Positions 1 to 12,700 of a stretch of 64,000 bases of DNA are shown here, piece after piece (position 1 is the stretch's first letter; the number at the start of each line of letters is the position of its first letter). A program made the translations under genes and the position numbers. This DNA comes from Polytrichum commune. Lineage: Eukaryota > Streptophyta > Polytrichopsida > Polytrichales > Polytrichaceae. The notes below the pieces were generated by a model, which was not told the origin of the DNA, did no database searches, and saw nothing but the letters and a program-made list of their open reading frames with translations. The stretch spans positions 7,506,501 to 7,570,500 of the forward strand of contig OX485807.1 in NCBI GenBank assembly GCA_950295325.1, in the 5' to 3' direction.

Positions 1-3000
1 TTGAACTGAAAGGCAAAAAAAATTGCAACCCGTCCCAAAACCGGTAATTTCTAAACCAACCCGTCTCAAAACCGGTTTGAAAATGAAAATATCCGTCCCG
101 CAAGAGGTATAAATAAGTTTCTTACAATGTTGGTAAAACATTTGGAAAATTTGAAAAAAAAACCCGAAGGATGTCGACATGTGACTGGTTGCACTTGGAA
201 ACAATAGGATCTTAACAAATTATGCCTTCAATGTTCGTTAGTTCTCTGTCTTTTGCTGTCGATTCTCATCTTTCCAGTACACCCCATTCTAAATTTTGTG
301 GTTGATGAATTAATGTATGCAGGTGAATCAAGCACTTCAAGATTGATATGTTGATTGGGTATTAGTGGTTTGATCGCATTATGCTTATATTCACATGTCA
401 TATATGACATAATGTAATTGATATTCATACCATTTCTTTTTTTGGAAAAAAATTATCAAAAAAAATATTATTTTTAGAACCCGTCCAAAGTGAATTTGAC
501 ACGTCCAAAAAACGGTTCATTTTCTAAGAACCCGTCCACTGGATTTTTTTAAATTTATTTTTAATGAACATGTCCCTGGACATGTTAGGGACCTTGTGAA
601 AAATCACCACTGGATATCAGCTTGAGTACACAACCCTTTCATAGTCCATGTCATTGCCCATGCTCCTACTCACCCATCATTCATTCTCTCGGTCTATGGC
701 CGTGCTATGTAGTGAGGTGAATACATTGCACCTACATGGCACTTATACTATTTTTGCCCGAACTCTTGTTCCACAAAGATTCACATGCGCCTTGGCCATT
801 TTGCAATGCCTCTTGCCAACACAGTTGTGGTGTTAGGGAATTGAGGATGGATGGGTAGTGGCTTGGCTTTGGGCGACTAGAGGACTTGTGTGTTGAGGAG
901 GCCCATGTCTTGGGCTTAGGGTGGTGATTCAATTTGGTTAGTGTGATCAACACTACAATGTGAGTACAAAGTGTCCTCGTATTGCAATTAGTGATGAGGT
1001 ATGTTGTCCGATTACCAAGGGGGTGCCCTTTCATCAAGCTCTAGGGAACAAATTCATAAAATAAGGTTCAGTAGGGTTCCCAGTTTCCAAATGAAGTGAA
1101 CTAATCAAGGTTGGCACCACGTGGTTTTTTACAGTTGGGTTTTTCATAGTTTTTTTTTAATTTTTAATTTTTAATTTAAAGAATCCAATCATTTGAGGTC
1201 TGGTAAAATCCGGTTTTATTCGGTTTTATTGCAGATAAGTTGAGATTATAGGGCAGAGGGCCCAATGTCCGCCAATGGTGGTGTCGATTGCCAAGTGCCA
1301 AGTGCCAAGTGTTGGAATAAACCATGGTTTTATTCGCAAGAATTCGTGTTTTTTGCATTAAAACCAAAAGCCCAATGCATCGGCCAAAATAAAGTTGGGT
1401 TATTTTCCACCCTTGGAAGTAGTGAGGGCGGGGAGGTGTTGGAGTTAGGTGGAGCCCATCTCCATGAATGAAGCACTTACATGGGAGAGGCAAGTACCGA
1501 AAACAAAGAACTCATTCTCTCTAAAGACAAGGTCGGCATGGTTTCAAGGATCAGAAAATTCCTTCCTAATGCTTTGCTATGATTGGTTGGCTAGGGTGTC
1601 AGATAAAAGACACATGGTGAAGGTATTTACCTTGGGGGGTGGACTCGTCGTACCTTGTACAAACTAATGTGAGTGTAAGAAGGGGTATTATGTAAGGCAT
1701 TTGTGTACATAATACACCCTAAATTCGGTAATATCAACCCCCATAATGTCACACACTAACTAATATCCCGAAACCCTAGGGAACGGATGTTCATAGTTCA
1801 AATCTCACTCCTTATTGTCACATTTCTCTCCCTTATATCACGAAAATTATCATTAATGCAAACCACCCAAGAAGTCAACCCACACCCTCGCATTGCGCCA
1901 TGTGTCAACATGTGGAGTGTCACCTTCTTATTCTTATTCTTCTTCTTCTTCTTATGCCACTTGTTGAATGTTGGTGCATGCATTTGCCACATCGCCCTAG
2001 AAGGCCAAGTGGAGTGGACCACACTAGCGTAGGTGAGGGGAGAATGAATTGAAATTGTCCTCACATCTCCTTTGTGTTATTCCATGATGTCACATGCTAC
2101 ACTAATTCTATAGTATCACGCATTCATGTTAACACTATAAAAACTCCATAATATCACGTGCACTTTGGTTGCCATAGGTGTGATACTACGGAGTGTAGAG
2201 TGTATACGTAAGGGAAAGGTATAAATTTTCACATTGACAAATGAAAGTAAATTCTATATGTAATAAAGGCCTATTTAATTCATGATTTAGATTTTGAATA
2301 TATAATGGAGGCATTTATCACATTAAACTGGAAATCTTAGTATATACACATGAGTCTATTTTCTAGCCTATTGTTAGTACACATACAATTTTTTTCTTTA
2401 TGATCATCTCATCTATAGGGGGTTAATCTCATAGTGACCCACACATGTCATTTAGGTTTCCAATTAAGAATCCACGCCCCCCCCAAGGATAATTAGAACC
2501 AAGTTAGGGTGTAATTAGCTCATTACATGTGGGTCCAAGATACATGGTGAGTCTTTAAAGATAAACTCTGAGGTAATAATAAAGAAGGTTTGATTCTTCT
2601 AAGATGGAAGTTGCTCAAATCTAAAATGAGACATCTTGAAAATTCCCATCATAGCAAACTCTAGAAAAATACAATTAATCACTAATTCAAAAATGATAAA
2701 TTAAATTAATAAACAACTATAACATATTTTGTTCACTTACTCTACATAGGAAAAAAAATTCTATGTCAAATGTCAATGTCCATAAACAATAAAAAATTCT
2801 CAAGATTTAATCCTCTATAATACGACAAAATATTTTACCATGCAAGTCACAATATAACACATATTTAGGTAAAATTGGACTGAGTCAAAGTCCATAATTA
2901 TAACATGTTGAATTCTATCATAAAATGCTAAGATAGGATTGTATGGTAAAATCCTCTGATTGAATATGCAAAGTTGATTATGTTATAGAAGTTGTTTTAA

Positions 3001-6000
3001 CTATATTTTCATTATTCATTTTTACATATATATATATAACATAAAAATCGAGCTCTTTTTTTATCATATTTTATGAGCATAGATTTCAAAGTAATCACTA
3101 AATATTCACACATCTCCATAAAATTTAGGTATGTCAGTAGTGTATCATAGGATCCTCTTGTAAGAATTGAAGCAACCAAAAATCCTGATTTTGAAAATAT
3201 GTCTAGATTTACTTAAACACTTCTCATAGAGCAAAACCTTGGGCATTCCCAAACGGCTCATCCTTGCCTTTGTACAATAGCAGGTTTAGTTGATCCGCAT
3301 TACGTAGGACGGTGTTAATTAGACTGTGTTTGTTTCTCTTTCTTGGATTGGATTTTGGTTGGACATGTGCTCTTATATGCCCACACTTCATGCTTGCACA
3401 TCGTGCATGCTTTCCAGATGTGTCCCTCATCTAAGTTATACTTTGCGATTGGAATGTGCAAGTTTAGCCTCGGATCTTTTGTGTTGTGTACGACAAGTGA
3501 TGTAAGGGATGATCTCCATTCGAGACCATTGGACTCTGAAGAATTGGGTCCCGTCTACATATTCACCGCAATTCTATGTGCATGATCTGGATCCGAGTCA
3601 GGTAGTGGCCACAACACTGGTTTGCGGCTAGCCGCATCAGATCTTGCCTTGTTGCCGCAAAGAGCATCCCCACAATCATATCAATCCTCCATGGCCCAAT
3701 CCTCTCAAGCTCTCTCTGGAGACGCCCCCTCGTGTCAATCTGGTTGTGAGGCTGGCACGTTCATGGCTCGTCTCGATGGCGACTGGCATCTTCACTTCAG
3801 TGCATCAGATGTGCTTCAAAGCATACTCTCCCCTACACCAGTAGACTAGCCAGCCTTGCACGTTGCATTCAACGAGAATTTGTTGGTGCTGCATGGAGAC
3901 GGACCCTCCTTCATTGCACAGGCTCTGAGGCTCCCTTCCACCGCACCCCAAACCTTCCTTGTAGGCACTCGAGTATTTCTCAAAGCGGATGACACAGGAG
4001 AGGGAGAGATCCAGAGTGCGACGTGACATTCTTTTAGAGAATCGTCAACCTTTTAATTACTCCATGGCCTTGCATTTAAGCTGTTTGGATACGCGGTGTT
4101 TCCTACATAGTTCTCGGTCCACATCCGCATGCAGAAAAATCAATACATTTGACATACTTGACTGGGGAAGAATGTCAACAAGGGGTCTGGAGGTTTGTCC
4201 AATTCAACAAAGGCTACGCAATTGTGAAAGAGTGGACTGCAAAACAGAAGAACACTATCACTTTCTGTAGGTTCAAGAAACCCAATGACGGCAATGGTGT
4301 CCCAGATATCAAATCGAGGTTTTCTTGTTACTTGGAATTGATGAATACAGCAATCACATTGTCCAGTGAATTTTGCCTCCACTTGGTATTTTCTGAATGG
4401 GTGTGAGTCCGAACGCACGGTCAGTTAATGTGTATCAAGTGTCCATTTCCAACTCTGCTCTATCCACAGATGGGGAGTATTTTTTAGGTTTGAATAAATC
4501 TGGCCTTGGCACAACTTCGGGAGAGGAGCCTCTGGTAAGGTTTTGAATGCCACAAATTTTATTTTATTTTGTTGTGTTGCCCACCACAACAATGTGCAAT
4601 TAAATGAAAATATGCGTGGCTCAAGCTTGGTAAGTTTTTGGTACAAGCTTGGAGTCAGAGTGGAGGTTTGAAGGAGGAACTTTTATTATCAGTTCGTTGA
4701 AGGCCATCAGAATGAGTTTGAATCATTTAGTATGTTCTTCAGTCAAACCTCCACATTGATTCCAAGCCTGCACCATAAAATTACTGAACATGGAAAGTTT
4801 TATATGAAAACCAACCAACTCCGGACCAAAAAACTGTGGTTGAATTGAAGGATAACTCTATGATGTTGCGCTGAACCACTCAATATCAAGTCATGCAAGT
4901 ATTGACATTGTATTAGGCACTACTCAAGGTGCATGTAATTTACATAGAGATTGTAGGGACAATATCATGCCTCTACATGTCAACTCTTGAAATATATGGT
5001 TGGAGGAACAAATTGTCAAGCATGGATTGCACTTTTGACGAAGAAATGAACGAAGTGGTGACTATGGAGCGTGGCGTGCCCAAGTACTTGGCAACATAAA
5101 TGATTGCTACAAGAGCCAATTTACTACTTGACAAATTCCTTGCAAGAACATCAAAACAAGATAACTCACATAACTTGGTGGATATTTGGCCTTTGCAAAC
5201 CCTACTCTCTCCACTCTCTAGGATTTGAAATGATAACCAATTGACAATGCAAGAACTATGGGCATAGGAGAAATGGGGTCCCTATGCCTTACAAAGGGAG
5301 ATAAGTGAGAAAAAATCCATGTGTAAGCTACTCAAGCATTGGACAATTAAATGTATGGTTCTAATTGAAATTGTGAGTGGTGGTAGAAACTTGGATGTGA
5401 CGGAAGCCCCTATAAATTTTGAATTTCGAGCTTGGCCATTGAGAAAATATATGAGGGAAGTTGCTATGAAGAGCTTCTTGGTGTGCGACTTCTTGAATAT
5501 CTAAGTTTTTGTAGGCCTTATGCGGTCACGAAGTAGGTATATGGTGACCCTATCGAGCTACTAAATTTAATACTTGCAAGATCGAGAATTCCCATTGAAA
5601 TTTTGCTTGCCTCCGACCTCTTTATGCCTCCAGTCATCATGTTTTTGCCTAAGGCATGTGGGTGCCATGCAGTTACTTTTCTTAACCTGAGACCTAGGAT
5701 ATATTTGATCAGTGTGTAGTTAGATGAGGATCAAAGAACAAACATTGTAAAAAACACATGTTTAAAATAGATTGGACTATGTCTTCATATTTTACCACTA
5801 ATTCACATTCAATAGTGCACTTAATTGAGAGGACTTACATATTCGGTTAAGGATCCAACAAACATACGCTTTTGATACCCACAACTAAGTTGACAAAAGT
5901 CCAACTCTCAATCTATTTTTTGTTGATGTTTGAAATTTACATTTGTTGATGGAACACAATTTTAGAAGATGAAGAAGAACAAGAAAATCTAAGACCTGCA

Positions 6001-6799
6001 TACGTTACACTAGATCATATGTTCCCTAGAATAAATGACAGAACTACCCAAAATTCTTTGTGGAGGCAACCATCTCTTATGACTTTATGACATAATAGTT
6101 GGTCTATCCCGAACGAATGTTGGAAGCTCAGCTCCAATGTTGTTTGTACTGCTTGATGGGGGCTCCAAGTGTTTTTAATGCAAGGGACACAACCTTTGAT
6201 TGCCAAAACTTCTCATGCAATAGGTAATGTTTGGGGTGCCAAAAGGTAAAGCAAAGTAGCAGTACTCATTCAAATACAACACTGAAAGCATGATGTAAAG
6301 CTAAAGCTTCAACTCCAACTCTTAATTATTGTTGTGAGTGCACTTCGAATAAATAAATCATTTCATCTTCATCTAAAGAGTGGAGTTCTAATTCTCTGAG
6401 TAGAGTTCTCACTAGACCCTAATTTCTTAGTCCGTTTTACATGGTAACTTACACGTTACATTCAATTCAAAATTCAGAATTATGGGACAAGATTTATGGT
6501 TGTGGGTGCACTTCAAGGAAACTGCTTCATTTTCACCTTCAGAGTGGAGTTATAGTTCTAAAACCTAGAGTTTATGTACTTTATCTTAGTTCCATTAACA
6601 TGGAACCTTCCATGTTACAGTCACTCATGTCATGATGCAACACAAAATTTTGGGGCAAGAGGCATGGGCAAGGGCACATGATGTCAAGGAAATTTGATTG
6701 ATCGATCTTCACGGGCGGGATAAACATCATTTGAGGTAAGCTTGCAGCTGAATCAATCATCAGTCGTAGAATTTAAATTGAGGCCAAGCTGCTGCAATT
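1..6799. other. AT-rich gene-poor region
   Basis: I found no convincing gene here. All open frames are short and show no recognisable domain. The first 560 bases hold several short direct repeats of the type CCCGTCCCAAAACCGGT. A minus-strand stretch at about 3300-3500 has Cys/His/Lys-rich translation that faintly resembles a zinc-knuckle tail of a transposase, but the spacing is wrong and stops interrupt it. The rest is AT-rich sequence typical of decayed intergenic plant DNA. Confidence 0.6.
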
Positions 6800-9700
6800 A
6801 TGAGTCACAATAGGAGTCAGGAGATCTTGGGGCCCAATTTCCACTGGTCGGCGCAAATTGCAGGAGACATCAATGCCGTGTTTGCACGATGCTTGGACAC
6901 ACCACCTGAGCTGCAAGCCGGTTGGGAGGCATGGCGAGGCAAACCCGAACACGGGATCATGGACTGGCACCCGGGGATGTATTTGCCGGGGTCGGAGCAC
7001 TTGCGAATTTACGACACTTACTTCCCGATTCTCATCAACCAGGCCACCGATTCCCGCAAGTTTGTGGCCTACAACTCGAATCGCGTCCTCAGGGCCCCCC
7101 GTGAATGGCTCAACATGCCTCCCCTAGACTTCCTCCCAGTTCAGGTGCATCGTTCAGAAACCTCAACTGAACCTCAGCACTAAAATTACATAACCTTTCA
7201 GATTGCCACACAAACGAGAAATGCTGCAACGCATGAGTTTTTAGTGGTGAGGTGTACGTTGTGTGCTATTCGGGTACATTTCTCTCTGCACTCACTTCTA
7301 GTGACATATGAAACACGTAGTTTGTGCAAGATGATTAGCAAATCGAATCTGCCCATACCCATCTGCCTCATAGTGTTTAGAGCTCATATGAATGTTTTCC
7401 TGTATAACAAATTGAATTAATTTCTCATGCTCATTAAGTGGTCATATAGTCCCCCCTCCCTCCTTCCCCCCCAATAATGTTGCTTACTTAGAATGGAACA
7501 GTTAGCATATTTTTGCACATAAATTGTGAATCGAGGTGTTTAGATTATTGCTATGTTGGAATTAGGTACATTTACCTAACCCTATGGCAAACTGTAAAAG
7601 TAGAAGTGTAGAAGATGTTGCTTATCTAGCCGGGTGAAAGAAGAACCTGAGAATTTTTCTATATTTTGGCGTCCATAAGGCCCAATGTGGGATGGGAAAT
7701 TTTCAATTGAGAGGCACTAGAAGCAAAAGAGAAGAATAATATCGACAATAAGAATGGTGTCAATGTTCAATGGTGTCTCCAGCTCCTCGTTTCTTGGCTT
7801 GGCCTGGCCATTTGCGAGGTGTCTTGGCTGTACTTTATTTTTTTCGGCAATGAAATTCTCATTTGCATCAAAAATAAACTAACAACAACAACAATAATAA
7901 TCTCTTGACCATGTGAACCACAAGGAAAAGCTCACTTGCAAGTGAATTTTAAGCCAACCTATGGATAGTTGCCCATAGCAAGCAGGGAAGTCGACGCAAC
8001 ACTTAGATGCTTGAGAATGTTGGAATGCAACTACCAAGTATGTTAGTGACAACACTTAGATGCTTGTGTACACACGTACATTAAGAAAACAACAGGTTTT
8101 TTTTCAAGAGGACTTCTCCTTTGTGGTAGTGCAATCATATGTGGCTGGAAAATAACTTTGTTTTTGTAACGACATCATGGATCCCTAGGGGTTTTTTTTT
8201 CCTTTTCACTACATCTATTGGCATGGACAAGAGGTTCTAGTGGTATTAATCAAACTGTGATTGTACAGTACAATCTGACAAACAAACAACAAGTGGTTTC
8301 TCAAGTTTTTCCATGACCTCAGTTAAGTTTTCCAACTCACCCAATTGTTGACCTAATAAATTGTTCCTTCACAACAAGGTGGACGATGTGATTGCTGGAA
8401 CGGGTGGGCTCTTGATTGTGAATGGTGGATTGCAAACCAAGTACCAAAAGCCTATCACTCCACCTGCCATTGATCCACTTGCCGCCAACCGGGACCCTGC
8501 AAACCCTGAGACTGAAATCAAGCAACCGGAATTCCCGAGATCCGTGTTCCTGGAACAACCTATCCTTGTGTGCAACCCATTGACGAGGGTTTTCAAATTC
8601 CTGCCCCAACACAGCCCATTCGGATTGAAAGCCGACACAGCTCGCATGGTCTTAATCCAAAACCCGGGTGATTGGCGTAAGCAACCAGTGCGGAAGCAGC
8701 AGGTCGCTTACAGGCGAGATCCTTTGATGTCATTAAAATTTGGCGCATTCTTAGAATCATGAATTGGGTGGAGCAAGTAGGGTTTGCAAAGACTCATGTT
8801 TTGAGGTTCTTGCATGGAATCCTAAGAATTCAACCCACATGTATGGGAAGGTATACTAAATAATCCCATTCAAGGATGGAACTTAGCATGAAAATAATTA
8901 GCGTGGCCACTCTAATTGTCTGGTTGGGGTTGAAATAATGTGGATCCAAGATCCTAGGTCTTCCCCTCACTTTTTCTTCAAACTTCCGACCAACAGCTGA
9001 CATAAATAAAATAGTCACTTAACATTGAAAGTCAAATAAAACAAAATATTCACCCACATCAATTTCTAAGAATTTTGTTATTGTGACCCACACTAATCTT
9101 AGCGTACAGATTTGGTGTATGTTAAAAATTAACAATGCCCACATTAATTCTCTGAGAATTGGTATGGTATCTAGAGAATTACTGTGGCGCACCTTAATTG
9201 GAGGTTTTAGTATAGATCCTTGAAATAAGTGTCAACTTTGAGGTCACTGAGTCAATACCCATCCACTTACAGAACCTGGTGACTAGAAACTTGAACCATC
9301 TCAATTGAACGCAGTCATTCCAAGATGGGATCCCAATCAAATTTGCAGCAATAAGAAAGCAGCCCACACCGGATTTCCTCACTACCCTTGGGATGAGTAG
9401 AAGGTGTTGTTTGCATCGGTGTATGGGTCTGCTTGGTTGAATTGTGACTCACTGAATTGTAAATGATATTGTTTCTGAATGCTTAGCTTTTGGGTAAGGT
9501 AGATACATGGCCATATCGTGAGCACTTCCAACTCAACAGACAAATTTGGCTATTGAACAGATTAATCTGGTCAGCAATCGCAAACAACAACATTATCATT
9601 TCAAGTTTCAGAATCAGAGTTTCACAAGATGCAAAAGTTACAAGAGGTCAAAAGCAAAGATAGTTGATCTTTGTAAATGATCACATAGACCTGCCAATTG

Positions 9701-11318
9701 TGGCACTTGGTTTAAGAGTAGACACTAAAAATACGTGGGTTGTGATGAGATCGGACTTTGTGCTCAAGTCATGTTAACCATTCTAGGTTCAATAGTGAAC
9801 ACAATTGGGAGGGCCTATGTTCATCACTTTGACAAAAAGAGAATCTCCAATTTTACCTCTTATAACTTCCGAATCTCAACTTAAATTTTGAAACTTAAAA
9901 TGACAATTTTGTGTGATTCTCAATTGCTAACAAAATGAGGCAATTCCAAATTATAGGTGTTCACTGAAGAAGAGTGACCACACAAGGCCCACATACAAAC
10001 TCCACCGACAATTTTAATTGGTGGATCATATCAAGAATTGTCTAATCCAATCAACAATTGCAAATCACACAAATTATCATTTCAAGTTTTAGAATTAGTG
10101 CAGGCATTCAGAAATTATAAGTAATCAAAGTAGAGATTCTTCATCTCTTTCAACGATCACATAGACCATCCCAATTGTGTTCACTATTAAACCTAAAATG
10201 ATACCTATATTTTGAGCACATAGTTCAATCTCATCAAACATGGGTCTTTTTAGGCTTCTATTCTTAGCAACAAGCCTTGCCATATACCACTCAAATATTA
10301 GACTAGTGTCTGATTGAGGAGTAACCAAATAAGGCCCACTGGCCTTAGTTTCATTACCTTTCAAAGTTTCTAATCTTTCTTTCTTTTTGTCTAACACTGG
10401 ATGTACTTGAGGATTTGGTGATTCTTTGTATTACACCCTAAACCCTAAACCCTAAACCCTATACCAGCCAAGTATAGGTGTCCAATTAAGGAGTGTGACC
10501 ACATAAGGCCTACGTACCTTATCAACAATGACAACAAATGAGACTTGTGCTTCAGACTGCACGTGTTGGGGAGCCACGAAGAGGAGTCGCAAACCCTAGA
10601 GCCAGCGAGGTTCGAAATTGCCATTTCCACGTACGATTCTCGTGATGACGCATGGGTAGCCTGCACGAGCAAAGATAATGCACGCCTCCCAGCACAAGGG
10701 CGAACCGACCTGGCCATTGTCGGCGACAATTTGTATTTTGGTGGCCAAGTGACGACGGGCACCACGGTGCGCCGACCAGGAGGCCGTGTGGAGCATGTTT
10801 GGGACAACAAAATATTTTGGGTCAAAATCTCGACGTCGGTTTGGAAGACACTCACGTTCCACATCCCGAACCCCGACTACGCGCCCGCGAAGTATGCATT
10901 CTTCCGGCGCCCTAAAATTTTGTGCTGTCAAGCGCCGCGTGTCGTGCAGTGCCAGCCAGAGGGGGCCGTGTACGCCATCACGCGACAAATCAAGCGGCCG
11001 ATGTCCATCGAGATTTGGGAGGTCGAGATTGTGAGCCTATTACCAACAGGGGCGATGAAATTCGTCACCACGATGCCGCATGAACTATTTTACACCTTGT
11101 TCCATAGCATCTCCACACAAAACCCATACGATTGCACCGCTGGACTGCATTATGTGGCGATCATGGTGCCGCACCCGAGTCACCAGGGTGTGGCTGTCTA
11201 TGACATCAAGGTGAAAGAGTGGTTCCTTTCGCATCGACCTATCGAGCCCCAAGGGCAACGCGCAAGGTACTCTATGTCGAGGTGCGACTGGACTCCCAAC
11301 TTCGATGCCACGCCATAG
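6800..11318 (+). CDS. F-box/kelch-like protein, three exons
   Basis: Proposed exons are 6800-7144, 8379-8728 and 10556-11318, giving 485 residues. The first intron (7145-8378) joins in phase 0 with a CAG/GT donor. The second join is phase 2 and uses a weaker GTCATT donor that I chose to keep frame. The protein shows the layout of plant F-box/kelch proteins: a GLLIVNGG-type start of a beta-propeller, then the hallmark LVCNPLTRVFKFLP, then RFEIAISTYDS, DNLYFGG and a long C-terminal propeller region ending at DATP. The family normally acts as a substrate adaptor of SCF ubiquitin ligases. No clear F-box is visible N-terminally, so it may be an F-box-less relative or lack an upstream exon. GC content rises sharply in the exons compared with the surroundings, supporting real coding sequence. 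The 3' end is followed by degenerate repeats of itself. Confidence 0.6.
9550..10190 (+). repeat. Two diverged copies of a dispersed block in intron 2
   Basis: The blocks at about 9555-9695 and 10050-10180 share the order ATTATCATTTCAAGTTT, a run ending in AAAAGT/AAATTATAAG, then GATCACATAGACC and CCAATTGTG, about 490 bp apart. A related block recurs near 44520-44720. It is probably a decayed dispersed repeat. It lies in the second intron of the F-box/kelch-like gene. Confidence 0.4.
10434..10462 (+). repeat. Interstitial telomere-type repeat
   Basis: Three consecutive CCCTAAA units followed by CCCTATA match the Arabidopsis-type plant telomere repeat. Single degenerate units recur near 12448-12470 and 12705-12730 (ACCTTAAACCCTAACCC). 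It sits in an intron. It fits a telo-box or a scar of break repair rather than a chromosome end. Confidence 0.75.
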
Positions 11319-12700
11319 CTGGATTCCCAAGGCGGAATTTTTGTGTCCTCAGCATATGCACAACACAAAGCGCCACAGACACAACACGTTTGTGGTTTTG
11401 GAGTGAAAGCCTCCTGAATGTTGAGCAAGTCCAGTAACCCTAAAATTGACTGATGAATACAGTTGATTTTCTCTCGGTTGAGAATGGGCATGTTTCTGCA
11501 ACTCCAAGGTATGCCATGGCAAGGTAAGACTGAACTCCCGGCTTTGATGCGAGGCCATAGCTTGAGGTCCATGGTGAAATTTTATGTCCTAAGCATACTT
11601 GTGCCACACATGAACCAGACACGGCCAGGTTAGTGAATCTGCAAAACTAAGGTGAGGGATCCTGAATGTTGAGCAGAACTCATGTATTTTTGAATTGATT
11701 GAACAATGTAGCAACCACAGGGTGCGGCATGGCAATGTGCAACTGTATTCCTGACTTCAATGCCACGCCAGAGCTAGATTTCCACAGTGAAATCATGTAT
11801 CCTGGGCAGAAGTCTTGTAACCCTAACATTGACTGAGCAATGTAGTTCATTTTCTCTCATTGAGATTGGCCAGGTATTCCTGCAACCCCATGTGTGTGTG
11901 ACGTTTGTAACTCACATGTGCACCAGCACTCGAAGAGTAGGTTCCTCTCTTGCATTAAGACCAAACATCTGATTGCAAGAACCCAACATGGTGAGGCGAA
12001 GTGCCGAGTAGAGCTCAGAAACCGTCAAATTGTATGGTAGGCTGAAAGAAGCATCAGTTAAAGAGACTAGAATGAGATCAACATGAAGAGATACCTCAAC
12101 TCAAAGGAAAGTATAGGGTGAAGTAAATCACAGTTCATTTCATAGCTGGATTTTCACTACAAGATCTTGTGTCCTAATTGAGCATATGCAAAACATGAAG
12201 CACAGCCACATCACGTTTGGGGGTATGCAGAATTTTCAGTTGTAGTGTAAGAGCTCCTGAATATTGAGCAATTCCACCAACCCTGAAATTGACTGAACAA
12301 TGTGGTTGATTCTTTCTCGTTTGGATGGGCATGATGTTTCTCCGACCCCATGTATGTGCCACATTTGTACCTTACATGTAATCACCAGCACTCGGAGAGA
12401 AGGTCCCCTCTCTTGCATTGAGAACGCATGTCTAATCACAAGAACCTTAAACCCTAACCCTAAGACCCAGACCCACATCCTAAACCGTCAAATTCAATGG
12501 TAGGTTTAGAGAAGCACAAGAAAAATTGACTTGCATGAGATCAACATGGAAAGATATCATGACTCCGAATTCAATCTCAACAGTGCATAGCTCATTGTTC
12601 AATTCCATAGGTAGCTTTCCTCTAAAAATCTTGTGCTTTAAGCATATGCAAAAAATGAACCATAGACATAACACCCATTGAGATCAAATGTCTAAATGCA
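11250..12700 (+). repeat. Degenerate tandem duplications of the F-box/kelch gene 3' end
   Basis: The end of the coding sequence plus 3' flank recurs in order several times. The recurring string runs from AACTTCGATGCCACGCCATAGCTGG, through GTGTCCTCAGCATATGC and CTGAATGTTGAGCA, to ATTGACTGAACAATG and TTTTCTCTCG. Diverged versions begin near 11509, 11722 and 12140. Spacing is irregular, about 215-420 bp, and copies carry indels. The pattern indicates old serial duplication of the gene's terminal segment. Confidence 0.6.

Noticed and set aside
3224-3600. Minus-strand Cys/His-rich stretch as a zinc-knuckle transposase tail
   Set aside because: The spacing does not fit CCHC and stops interrupt it. 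No neighbouring transposase sequence was found.
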